A stretch of 64,000 nucleotides of DNA, taken from NCBI GenBank assembly GCA_048370855.1, contig DBGEOK010000111.1, positions 1-64,000 on the forward strand, given 5' to 3'. Under the pieces are notes generated by a model that made no database searches, was not told the origin of the DNA, and worked only from the letters and a program-made list of their open reading frames with translations. A program made the position numbers and the translations under genes. Source of the DNA: Limiplasma sp048370855 (lineage in GTDB: Bacteria > Bacillota > Clostridia > Christensenellales > Aristaeellaceae). This document shows, piece by piece, positions 42,558 through 49,362 of the stretch (its first letter is position 1; the number at the start of each line of letters is the position of its first letter).

Positions 42558-43514
42558 TTACTTTTGCAGGAGGTGGAACGCGAAGCCCGCGATTTCTTCC
42601 TTGAGATAGATGGCGCGCAGCTTTCCGTCACGCAGGATGACGCTGTCGTCGTCAAAGCGAAAGCCGCGGCGCTCCAGGTGCCAGCGGGCGCGGCGGATGT
42701 TGTTGCACGCGATGGCAATATGACCGTTCGTACCCCGGAAGGGGATCTTCATAACCTCGAAGGCGTCTCCCACAAAGGAGGCGTTCTTGTGGTCGTCCAG
42801 GCCCCAGCCCAAAAGCTTCACGAGCGTACCGGCGTCCCTGGCGCACTGTTCGGGGCTGCCGCTGTTGACGCCCACATGCTTGAGCTCCAGGCCCAGCATG
42901 GCGGTCACGGCGCTGCGGGTGAGGGTCTCGATGCGCTTCCAGTCCTTGGCGGCGACGGCGTCCGCGGGGACCATCCAACTGCCGCCGCAGGCCACAATTT
43001 TGGGGAAGGCGAGATATTCGTTCAGGTTTTGCTCGTTGATGCCGCCCGTGGGCAGGAAGGTCACGTTTCCATAGGGCGCGGCCATCGCCTTGATGAGCTT
43101 GAGGCCGCCCAGCGCCTCGGCCGGAAAGAACTTGACGGTTTTCAGGCCAAGCGAAAGCGCGATCTCGATATCGCTGGGGTTGGCACAGCCGGGCACGATG
43201 GGCACGCCCCGCTCCTGGCAATGCCGAACGATCTCCGCGTTGATGCCCGGGGACACGATATAGGCCGCGCCGGCGGCGATCGCGCGGTCTGCCTGCTCCT
43301 TGGTCAGCACCGTGCCGGCGCCCAGGATGACCTCCGGCAGCTCCGCGTGCACGCGCCGGATCGCCTCCTCCGCCGCGTCGGAACGGAAGGTGATTTCCGC
43401 GACAGGCAGCCCGCCGTCGGACAGCGCCTTGCAAAGCGGCGCCGCGTCGGCGGCGTCCTCCACCTTGATGACGGGTACCAACCCCGCCAGGGACAGTTGC
43501 TCGATCATTTCCAT
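42558..43514 (-). CDS. KDPG/KHG aldolase fused to a VOC (glyoxalase-like) domain
   Basis: A 318-residue two-domain protein. Residues 1-205 are a KDPG aldolase with the active Glu in AEITFRSDAAEEAI and the Schiff-base Lys in KTVKFFPAEALGG near residue 128. Residues 215-318 form an extra domain with KHVGVNSGS, GTNGHIAIACNNIRRARWHLERRGF and YLKEEIAGFAFHLLQK. This resembles a vicinal-oxygen-chelate fold, with His and Glu at ligand-like positions. The second domain may modify a keto-acid epimer or regulate the aldolase; this is inference. GAAAGGAAGG precedes the ATG at 43514. Plain KDPG aldolases end near residue 210. Confidence 0.88.
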   Translation of the reverse strand: MEMIEQLSLAGLVPVIKVEDAADAAPLCKALSDGGLPVAEITFRSDAAEEAIRRVHAELPEVILGAGTVLTKEQADRAIAAGAAYIVSPGINAEIVRHCQERGVPIVPGCANPSDIEIALSLGLKTVKFFPAEALGGLKLIKAMAAPYGNVTFLPTGGINEQNLNEYLAFPKIVACGGSWMVPADAVAAKDWKRIETLTRSAVTAMLGLELKHVGVNSGSPEQCARDAGTLVKLLGWGLDDHKNASFVGDAFEVMKIPFRGTNGHIAIACNNIRRARWHLERRGFRFDDDSVILRDGKLRAIYLKEEIAGFAFHLLQK

Positions 43515-43566
43515 GCTTGGTTCCTTCCTTTCTGTTGTGAAGCATTGCCTTCGCGGCATGCCTTGG

Positions 43567-44328
43567 TCACGTTTCCCTCAGAAAGCGCTCGATGCGCGGC
43601 TGGGCCTGCAAAAGAAGCTCCGCATAACGGACGATTTCCTTTTCCCCCATACGGAAGATGGGGGCCGACACGCTCAGCGCGTACAACGCCCGCCCGTCCC
43701 TTCCCCGCAGGGGAACGCCCACGCAGCAGACGTTTTCGTTGTTTTCCTCGCGCTCCACCGCATAGCCGCGCGCGCGGATCTCCGCCATTTGCCGGATCAG
43801 CCCGGACAGGTCCGTGATGGAACGCGGGGTGGCCGAAGCAAGCGGAACGCCCGCATACATCCCCCGGATTTCCTCATCCGGGAAGGTGGAAAGGATCGCC
43901 TTGCCCAGCGCCGTGCAGTGGAGCGGCGCGCGGGAACCGATATAGCTGGTCATGCGAATGGATTGGGTGGAATCCAGCTTGTCGATATACAGGGTTTCCA
44001 TTCCCGACCGAACCCCAAGGTGCATGGTTTCGTTAATTTGCCGGTGGATATCCGCCATGCGCCCCCGGATCACCTCCATCACATCCACCTGGTTCATGGC
44101 CTGCGCGCCGATTTCAAACATCTTTAGCCCCAGGCGATACCTTCCCGTATCCTGCTGAAGGGAAGCATAGCCCAGGTCAATCAGCGTATGCGCGAGGTTG
44201 AAGGCGGTGGAGCGCGGCAGCCCAAGCTCTCCTGTCAGCTCGCAAAGGGCCAGGCCCTCCGGGCGCGAGCCCAGCAGCTCGAGCATGGCCAACCCGCGCT
44301 GAAGCGTTCGGTTGGGAATTTCCGCCAT
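43567..44328 (-). CDS. IclR-family transcriptional regulator (KdgR-like)
   Basis: A 253-residue regulator. The N-terminal winged helix has TLQRGLAMLELLGSRPEGLALCELTGELGLPRSTAFNLAHTLIDLGY. The C-terminal effector domain has HLGVRSGMETLYIDKLDS, PLHCTALGKAILS and GYAVEREENNENVCCVGVPL, the standard IclR ligand-binding motifs. As the first gene of a KDG module it probably responds to KDG or KDPG, like KdgR. It is transcribed from a perfect consensus promoter with a palindrome just downstream. Confidence 0.93.
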   Translation of the reverse strand: MAEIPNRTLQRGLAMLELLGSRPEGLALCELTGELGLPRSTAFNLAHTLIDLGYASLQQDTGRYRLGLKMFEIGAQAMNQVDVMEVIRGRMADIHRQINETMHLGVRSGMETLYIDKLDSTQSIRMTSYIGSRAPLHCTALGKAILSTFPDEEIRGMYAGVPLASATPRSITDLSGLIRQMAEIRARGYAVEREENNENVCCVGVPLRGRDGRALYALSVSAPIFRMGEKEIVRYAELLLQAQPRIERFLRET

Positions 44329-44343
44329 GAGCCCGCCCCCTCT

Positions 44344-44407
44344 GTTCTCATATGTGAACTTCGTTCTCGGTCACGAATATTATACCTTACCAGCCCCTTC
44401 CTGTCAA
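44344..44407 (-). promoter_or_regulatory. Consensus promoter and candidate IclR operator
   Basis: Minus strand TTGACA (44402-44407), exactly 17 bases, and TATAAT (44379-44384): a perfect sigma-A consensus. About 20 bases further down is GTTCACATATGAGAAC (44344-44359), a palindrome with 14 of 16 bases paired, and between them CGAGAACGAAGTTC. Such a strong promoter normally needs repression, so a roadblock operator for the adjacent IclR protein is likely. Confidence 0.75.
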
Positions 44408-44451
44408 GCCCAATTCCGCGGCAGAAACGGGTTTAACGTAAGGGAGGAGGA

Positions 44452-44702
44452 GGCCCGCCAGGCGGGCCCCAGGCTGTTGACAAACCCATTTGGGAGTGGT
44501 TTGGAGGGGCGACAGCCCCTCCAACTGAAATCGGGTCGCCTGGCTGACCTGCGGTCGGCCATGGTTCCGGTACTTTTGCTGCGCGCAGCACCCAGGCGGG
44601 CGGGGAGTTTGCGCCTCCGGCGCAAACAAACCGTCAGTCCTCGTCAGAAAAGCTCGCCGAAGGGCGGGCTTTTTCGACGGCCTGAGAGCCGTCTGGCGGG
44701 CC
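44452..44702 (+). repeat. Multi-hairpin interspersed repeat, copy B (long form)
   Basis: The core (from TGTTGACAAAC at 44475 to about 44675) has GGAGGGGC/GCCCCTCC, the CGCCTGG...CCAGGCG stem with an expanded loop containing GACCTGCGGTC and GGTACTTTTGC...GCAGCACC, and GTTTGCGCC/GGCGCAAAC. The ending is CGCCGAAGGGCGGGCTTTTT. The third hairpin differs from copy A by a compensating base-pair change. The outer ends are GGCCCGCCA (44452-44460) and its inverse TGGCGGGCC (44694-44702), with a GACGGC/GCCGTC hairpin (44676-44693) inside the right end. It lies between mgtE and the IclR promoter. Confidence 0.85.
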
Positions 44703-44732
44703 GAGGGCGCCGCGCGATGCCCGCCAAGCGGA

Positions 44733-46082
44733 TTATACCGGCAGAAGCGATTGCGCGATGCTGAAATAGACCACCAGCGAAACCGCGTCCACGATGGTGG
44801 TGATGAGCGGGGCGGCCATAATGGCGGGGTCCGCGTGGAGAAATTTAGCCGCCATGGGCAGGACGCCGCCAATCGTCTTAGCGATAACGACCGTTACCAG
44901 GAGGGCAAACGCCACTGTCAGCGCCACCATTTCACTTCCCGGATAAGTCAGGATCAGCCTGATATAGTTGACCGCGCTGAGCGCCACGCCCACAAGCAGG
45001 CTTACGCGCAGCTCTTTCCACAGAACCTTGAGAAAGTCGCTCAGGCCGATCTCGCCCACGGCCATGCCGCGTATGACCAGCGTGCTGCTCTGGCTGCCCG
45101 CGTTGCCCCCCGTATCCGTCAGCATGGGAATAAAGGTGACCAGCAGCGGCATCGCTGAAAAGGCCGCTTCATACCGGCCCAGGATACCGCCCGTTACCAT
45201 GCCGGATACCATCAGCACAAGCAGCCAAACAATCCGGTGCCTGGCCAGCGTAAACGGGCTGGTTTTGAGATAGGGCTTTTCCGACGGCGTAATGGCCGCC
45301 ATCTTCTCAAAGTCCTCGGTGGCCTCCTCCTCCATTACGTCCATCACGTCGTCCACGGTAACGATGCCCACAAGGCGGTTTTCCGCGTCCACCACGGGCA
45401 TGGCGATAAAGTCGTACTTCATCATCCGCTGAACCGCGTCTTCCCGGTCCTCGGTCGTTTCCGCCGTTACCACGTCGGTTTCCATCAGCTCCGCGATCAA
45501 CCGGTCGTCGCCGGAGAGGAGAAGCTCCCTGACCGTCACCACGCCCTCCAGCCGGCGCGCGGCGTCGGTCACATAGCACGTATAGATGATCTCCGAATCC
45601 TCGCCCGTGCGGCGGATATGCGCGATAGCGTCCCTTACCGTCATGGTCTTGGTCAGATCCATATACTCCGCCGTCATGATGCTGCCCACCGAATTTTCCG
45701 GATATTTAAGAAACTGGTTAATCAGCTTGCGCATATCCGGACGAGCGTTCTTCAAAACCCGCTTGACCACGCTGGCCGGCAGCTCCTCCAGCAGGTCCAC
45801 CGCGTCGTCCACAAACAGGTCGTCCAGGATGGCGGAGAGCTCCTGGTCGGTCATGGCGCCGATGATGATTTGCTGCGTTTCCGGCGGGAGATTGGAAAAC
45901 ACCTCCGCCGCCGGCTCCTTGGGAAGCGTGCGAAACGCCAGCGTAGCCTGCTCGTTTGGCAGCGCCTCGATAAAGTCGGCGATATCCACCTCCCTGAGCT
46001 CCGTCAAGGAGGCGCGGAGGGCGCGGAAATCCTTACGCTCCAGCAGCTCGCGGAGCGCCTCAAAATCATACTCCCTATCCAT
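44733..46082 (-). CDS. mgtE: MgtE-type magnesium transporter
   Basis: Membrane Mg2+ channel gated by cytoplasmic Mg2+. The 449-residue product has the MgtE N-terminal domain (residues 20-125), two CBS domains (130-250, with VGSIMTAEYMDL and VVDAENRLVGIVTVDDVMDV) and five membrane segments from residue 285 with the pore signature LTDTGGNAGSQSSTLVIRG near residue 330. The start at 46082 has AGGAGG seven bases upstream; an ATG six bases earlier is too close to it. The gene has its own promoter and an unusually long structured leader, and is flanked by repeat copies B and C. Confidence 0.95.
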   Translation of the reverse strand: MDREYDFEALRELLERKDFRALRASLTELREVDIADFIEALPNEQATLAFRTLPKEPAAEVFSNLPPETQQIIIGAMTDQELSAILDDLFVDDAVDLLEELPASVVKRVLKNARPDMRKLINQFLKYPENSVGSIMTAEYMDLTKTMTVRDAIAHIRRTGEDSEIIYTCYVTDAARRLEGVVTVRELLLSGDDRLIAELMETDVVTAETTEDREDAVQRMMKYDFIAMPVVDAENRLVGIVTVDDVMDVMEEEATEDFEKMAAITPSEKPYLKTSPFTLARHRIVWLLVLMVSGMVTGGILGRYEAAFSAMPLLVTFIPMLTDTGGNAGSQSSTLVIRGMAVGEIGLSDFLKVLWKELRVSLLVGVALSAVNYIRLILTYPGSEMVALTVAFALLVTVVIAKTIGGVLPMAAKFLHADPAIMAAPLITTIVDAVSLVVYFSIAQSLLPV

Positions 46083-46351
46083 TGGCATTCCTCCTGTAAT
46101 CAAAATGACAGCGAGGAAGTCACCAAACGGGCGCGGGCGTAACCTCCGGCCTTAATGCCGGACGCCGCCCGCGCCGGGTTTCTCATGCGGTTGTAACGGC
46201 CGTTAAACGGCCGGAGGGCCACCAGACGCCTTGTAAACGGTCTGGTTCCGCAAGAGAATCCCGTCGCCCATTTTCGTACTTCGACCGCACAAGTCCACCT
46301 GATTTTCCTCCTTTTCCATCTGATTTTCGGCTGGCGGAGCGCCTGCCGTCT
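46083..46351 (-). promoter_or_regulatory. Long structured 5' leader of mgtE (riboswitch-like)
   Basis: From the predicted start near 46351 to the ATG the leader is about 270 nt. It can form a hairpin GGCAGGCG/CGCCAGCC, then a three-way junction. The closing stem pairs 46248-46263 with 46175-46190 (CGGG, TTCTC and TGCGG with their complements, two mismatches). The arms are CCAGAC/GTCTGG (46240-46245 with 46222-46227) and CGGCCG/CGGCCG around TTTAA (46197-46213). A later hairpin pairs GGCGCGGGCG (46166-46175) with CGCCCGCGCC (46130-46139) and can extend into the 3' strand of the closing stem, so the two folds compete. It does not match the M-box or yybP-ykoY consensus that I know. Confidence 0.7.
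46203..46298 (-). CDS. 31-codon upstream ORF in the mgtE leader
   Basis: A GTG start at 46298 has AAAAGGAGG eight bases upstream, one of the best ribosome sites in the window. The frame reads MDLCGRSTKMGDGILL and continues to ASGGPPAV, then TAA. The stop codon sits in the loop of the CGGCCG hairpin, and the last codons include a Pro-Pro pair. Translating ribosomes would therefore open or hold the three-way junction. Leader peptides with prolines near the end control Mg2+ transporters in enteric bacteria (MgtL), so a similar attenuation is plausible; this is inference. It is too short for function as an enzyme. Confidence 0.6.
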   Translation of the reverse strand: MDLCGRSTKMGDGILLRNQTVYKASGGPPAV

Positions 46352-46357
46352 GTGTCA

Positions 46358-46386
46358 AAGATAACGCGTTTCCGCGTTCATGTCAA
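46358..46386 (-). promoter_or_regulatory. mgtE promoter
   Basis: Minus strand TTGACA (46381-46386), a 17-base spacer and TATCTT (46358-46363). It lies about 275 bases upstream of the mgtE start, which defines the long leader. Confidence 0.75.
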
Positions 46387-46505
46387 CCGTCTTTTGTCGC
46401 TTCGGTTTGTTTTTCTTCTCGCTCTCCGCGGAACGGGGAGGGACGTTGGGAGGCCCTGCCTCCCAAGCCCTCCGCCCAAGGGCTTCGCCCTTGGGAATCC
46501 CGTAT

Positions 46506-46745
46506 TTGGGGCCGCGTTCGCGGCCCCAACAGATTATTGATAAACCTATTTGGGGGTGGTTTGGAGGGGCGACAGCCCCTCCAAATAAAATCGGTTCGCC
46601 TGGCTGACCTGCGGTCGGCAATTGATCCGGTGCTTTTGATGTGCTAAGCACCCAGGCGGGCGGGGAGTTTGCGGCTTTGCCGCAAACACTTCCGACAGTC
46701 CTCGGCGGAAAAGCTCGCCGAAAGGCGGGCTTTTTCGACGCCCTC
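46506..46745 (+). repeat. Multi-hairpin interspersed repeat, copy C (long form)
   Basis: The core runs from TTATTGATAAAC (46534) to TTTTTCGACGCCCT (about 46745). It contains GGAGGGGC/GCCCCTCC, the expanded CGCCTGG...CCAGGCG element with GACCTGCGGTC and GGTGCTTTTGA...AGCACC, GTTTGCGGC/GCCGCAAAC and CGCCGAAAGGCGGGCTTTTT. On the left it abuts a hairpin with arms TTGGGGCCGCG and CGCGGCCCCAA (46506-46529); no copy of that hairpin is seen on the right. It lies in the gap between the mgtE promoter and the end of the GGDEF/EAL gene. The remaining sequence of that gap (46387-46505) shows only GC-rich inverted repeats. Confidence 0.85.
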
Positions 46746-46819
46746 ATCAATACAGCCCTCCCTAACAACCGCCGGCCGCTTTTTTATGAGGCCGCGGCCC
46801 GCTTTCCGTTTTGCTGAAA

Positions 46820-49087
46820 TCAGGATATACCGTTTCCCGCAAAGGCTCTCGCCTCAAAGTCCGCTATGCAAAGCGGCTTGGAGAATATAAAGCCTTGAAC
46901 GGCGTCGCAGTGGATGGAACGCAAAAATTCCACCTGCGAGGGGGATTCCACGCCCTCCGCGATGGTTGCCATACCAAGCTTTTTGGCTAAATCTACAACG
47001 GAAGCCACCACGTCCTCCCAGCGCCCGTCCTTTTCTTCCCCAAAAAAGGCGCGGTCCAGCTTCAAAGCGTCCACGGATACCTCCCGGAGCACGTTCAGGG
47101 AGGAATACCCGCTTCCAAAATCGTCCATGGAACACCGAAAGCCCATGGCATGGATCTGGCGGACAACCTGCTTCAGATAGGTCAGGTTTTCAAAGACAAG
47201 CGTTTCGGTCAGCTCAATTTCCAGCAGGCTTGGAGGTACGGCGTAGCGCTGCTGGACGGCCTGGTAACGGGACAGAAAGCCTGGGTCCTCTAGGTGCGCC
47301 CGCGACAGGTTGACCGAAATCGGCACGGCCTCGAGGCCCGCGTCGATCCACCGTCGAAGCAGCTTGCAAACCTCCTCGAACACATAGCGGTCCAGCTTGA
47401 GGATAAAGCCGTTTTTCTCAAACAGCGGGATAAATTCAGAAGGAGGCAGCAGGCCCTTTTTAGGATGCATCCAGCGGACCAGCGCTTCGGCGGCGACGGT
47501 TTTTCCGGTTTCCAACGAAACCTTCGGCTGAAGGTAGACAACAAATTCTCCGTTTTCCAGCGCCTGCGCCATGCTGTTCTCCATCTCCCGTTCCCTCAGA
47601 AGCTGGAGGCGCTCCATATCATCATAAAATACGCATTTGCATAAGCTATGGGCGCTTATTTCCTTCGCCTTTTTGCGGGCTGTGTTGGCGCGATCCCGTA
47701 TGGTCACCGCTTTCAGGCCGGAGGTGTTGACGATATACACGCCGCAGTCAATTGGCAGGAAATAGGGGGAGAGAAGCAAGCTGTTGTAAGCGTTGATTTC
47801 TTCGGTGGCCTGGGAAAGAATTTGCCGTATCCGCTCCTGAGAGGTTGTGTTCAGGATCAGGTTAAACCGGTCCGACGTCACGCGGGACAGGAACTCGCCC
47901 GGCTTCAGCCCGGCCAGCAGCACGCCGTGCACGTGCCTGAGCACGCGGTCGCCTTCCTCGCTGCCGTATGCGTCGTTAATCAGCTTGAACTTGCGTATAT
48001 CCAGCGATACAAAGGCAAAAGGCGTAAAGCCGGCCATCCTTTCACGCAGCGCGGCGTCGAAGCGCGTCACCGTAAAGCCGCCGGTTACGGGGTCTTCAAA
48101 GGCGATCTTGGTAATTTCGCGGTTTTTTCGGATGGTCGTGACCAGCATGCCCGCGATCAGCGCCAGGAACAGCAGGGAAATGATGCCGCTTGCCAGGAGA
48201 GAAAACTGCGTGAAAACCTGCACCGAATTGGAATAAACGGCGGTCGGCACAATGGAGAGCAGATACCATTGTCCGCCGTTTAGCGGGGTGTAGTTGAGCG
48301 TTTCCCGAACGGAGCCGTCGAGGATAAATTCCAGGTAACCGGTTTCGCCGCCGAGCATTGCCCGCCGCATCGCTTCAAGGGAATCCCCGGCGAGCAATTC
48401 TCCGCGCGCGGCCAGGCTCTCAAAAAAATTTCCGGTTCCCAGAATGGCGTTTCGGTTTTCCGAATGCAGAATAAAGTCGCCCTGCAGGTCGATGATATGC
48501 GAAAAGCCTTCTCCGCCGAAGGTTTCTATGCCAAATAGCTGGCGGTTGAGGGTGACGGGGGAGGCCCAGGCCGCCAAGGCGGCTTCTGACCGTCCCTCGC
48601 GGCCCGCCGGCACGGCAAACAAGACGCTGTCCTCCTCGCCCGGGCAGGGAACCAGCGTTCCGCTGATGGCCGGGCTGCCGGCGATCGCGGCCTGGACGGC
48701 GGGCTCGTCCGAAAGGTCGAGCGCACCGCCGGCCGGTATGGCCATCAGGCCCGAGCCGTCGACGATCCCAATCCAATAAAACGGGTGGCGCTCGGCCGCG
48801 CGGGCGAGGTAGGCGCTTTCCACGCCCAACGGCCCGGCAAACTCAGAGAAGTTATCGCTGATTGATACCAGCGCGTTCAAGTTGCTTTCCAGGGAGAAGG
48901 CTATGCGGCGCGATACCTGCGCCGATACCTCCTCCAGGTAGCTATGCGTCTGCTCCTGGATGATGGCGTCGCCGCGGTTGACCACGGCGACGCAGAGCGC
49001 AACGACGACGGACGCGATGAACGTCAGCGCCGCCGCGAGCGCAATGATCTGCCTTTGGCTTTGCCGGATTTTCTTACGTGTACTCAT
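46820..49087 (-). CDS. Membrane sensor with degenerate GGDEF and intact EAL domain (c-di-GMP phosphodiesterase)
   Basis: A 755-residue membrane protein. Two membrane segments (about 18-38 and 295-320) enclose an extracellular Cache-like sensor domain. The GGDEF domain (about 335-490) has VTSDRF where the catalytic GGDEF should be, so cyclase activity is not expected. The EAL domain (500-755) keeps EALVRW, VNLSR, ELTE, DDFGSGYSSL, LKLDR and AEGVES, so it should hydrolyse c-di-GMP. The degenerate domain may bind GTP and regulate. The start at 49087 has GAGGAA seven bases upstream; the ATG 15 bases earlier has no site. It lies between repeat copies C and D. Confidence 0.92.
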   Translation of the reverse strand: MSTRKKIRQSQRQIIALAAALTFIASVVVALCVAVVNRGDAIIQEQTHSYLEEVSAQVSRRIAFSLESNLNALVSISDNFSEFAGPLGVESAYLARAAERHPFYWIGIVDGSGLMAIPAGGALDLSDEPAVQAAIAGSPAISGTLVPCPGEEDSVLFAVPAGREGRSEAALAAWASPVTLNRQLFGIETFGGEGFSHIIDLQGDFILHSENRNAILGTGNFFESLAARGELLAGDSLEAMRRAMLGGETGYLEFILDGSVRETLNYTPLNGGQWYLLSIVPTAVYSNSVQVFTQFSLLASGIISLLFLALIAGMLVTTIRKNREITKIAFEDPVTGGFTVTRFDAALRERMAGFTPFAFVSLDIRKFKLINDAYGSEEGDRVLRHVHGVLLAGLKPGEFLSRVTSDRFNLILNTTSQERIRQILSQATEEINAYNSLLLSPYFLPIDCGVYIVNTSGLKAVTIRDRANTARKKAKEISAHSLCKCVFYDDMERLQLLREREMENSMAQALENGEFVVYLQPKVSLETGKTVAAEALVRWMHPKKGLLPPSEFIPLFEKNGFILKLDRYVFEEVCKLLRRWIDAGLEAVPISVNLSRAHLEDPGFLSRYQAVQQRYAVPPSLLEIELTETLVFENLTYLKQVVRQIHAMGFRCSMDDFGSGYSSLNVLREVSVDALKLDRAFFGEEKDGRWEDVVASVVDLAKKLGMATIAEGVESPSQVEFLRSIHCDAVQGFIFSKPLCIADFEARAFAGNGIS

Positions 49088-49130
49088 GGCTTTCTTCCTC
49101 ATCGTTTGCTAAGCTCCCTAAACAACCGGA

Positions 49131-49362
49131 AGCCCTTCAGGGCTCAGGCTGATGACAAACCCATTTTGGAGTGGCTTGGAGGGGCTGAGGCCCCTCCAAA
49201 TGAAATCGGTTCGCCTGGCTGACCTGCGGTCGGCAATTGATCCGGTGCTTTTGATGTGCGCAGCACCCAGGCGGGCGGGGAGTTTGCGGCTTTAGCCGAA
49301 ACGTCAGTCCTCGGCGGAAAAAATCACCGAAAGGCGAGCTTCGCCCTGAGCCCTTCAGGGCT
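49131..49362 (+). repeat. Multi-hairpin interspersed repeat, copy D (long form)
   Basis: The core (TGATGACAAAC at 49150 to about 49348) has GGAGGGGC/GCCCCTCC and the expanded CGCCTGG...CCAGGCG element. The third hairpin is decayed (GTTTGCGGC facing GCCGAAAC, one unpaired base), and the end reads CACCGAAAGGCGAGCTTCGCC without the T run. Identical palindromes AGCCCTTCAGGGCT flank it (49131-49144 and 49349-49362), as expected for a duplicated target. The right palindrome contains the stop codon of the DUF362 gene. Confidence 0.85.

Noticed and set aside
46083..46351. M-box or yybP-ykoY riboswitch
   Set aside because: The leader of mgtE invites these, but neither set of conserved core motifs could be found by eye; annotated only as a structured leader.
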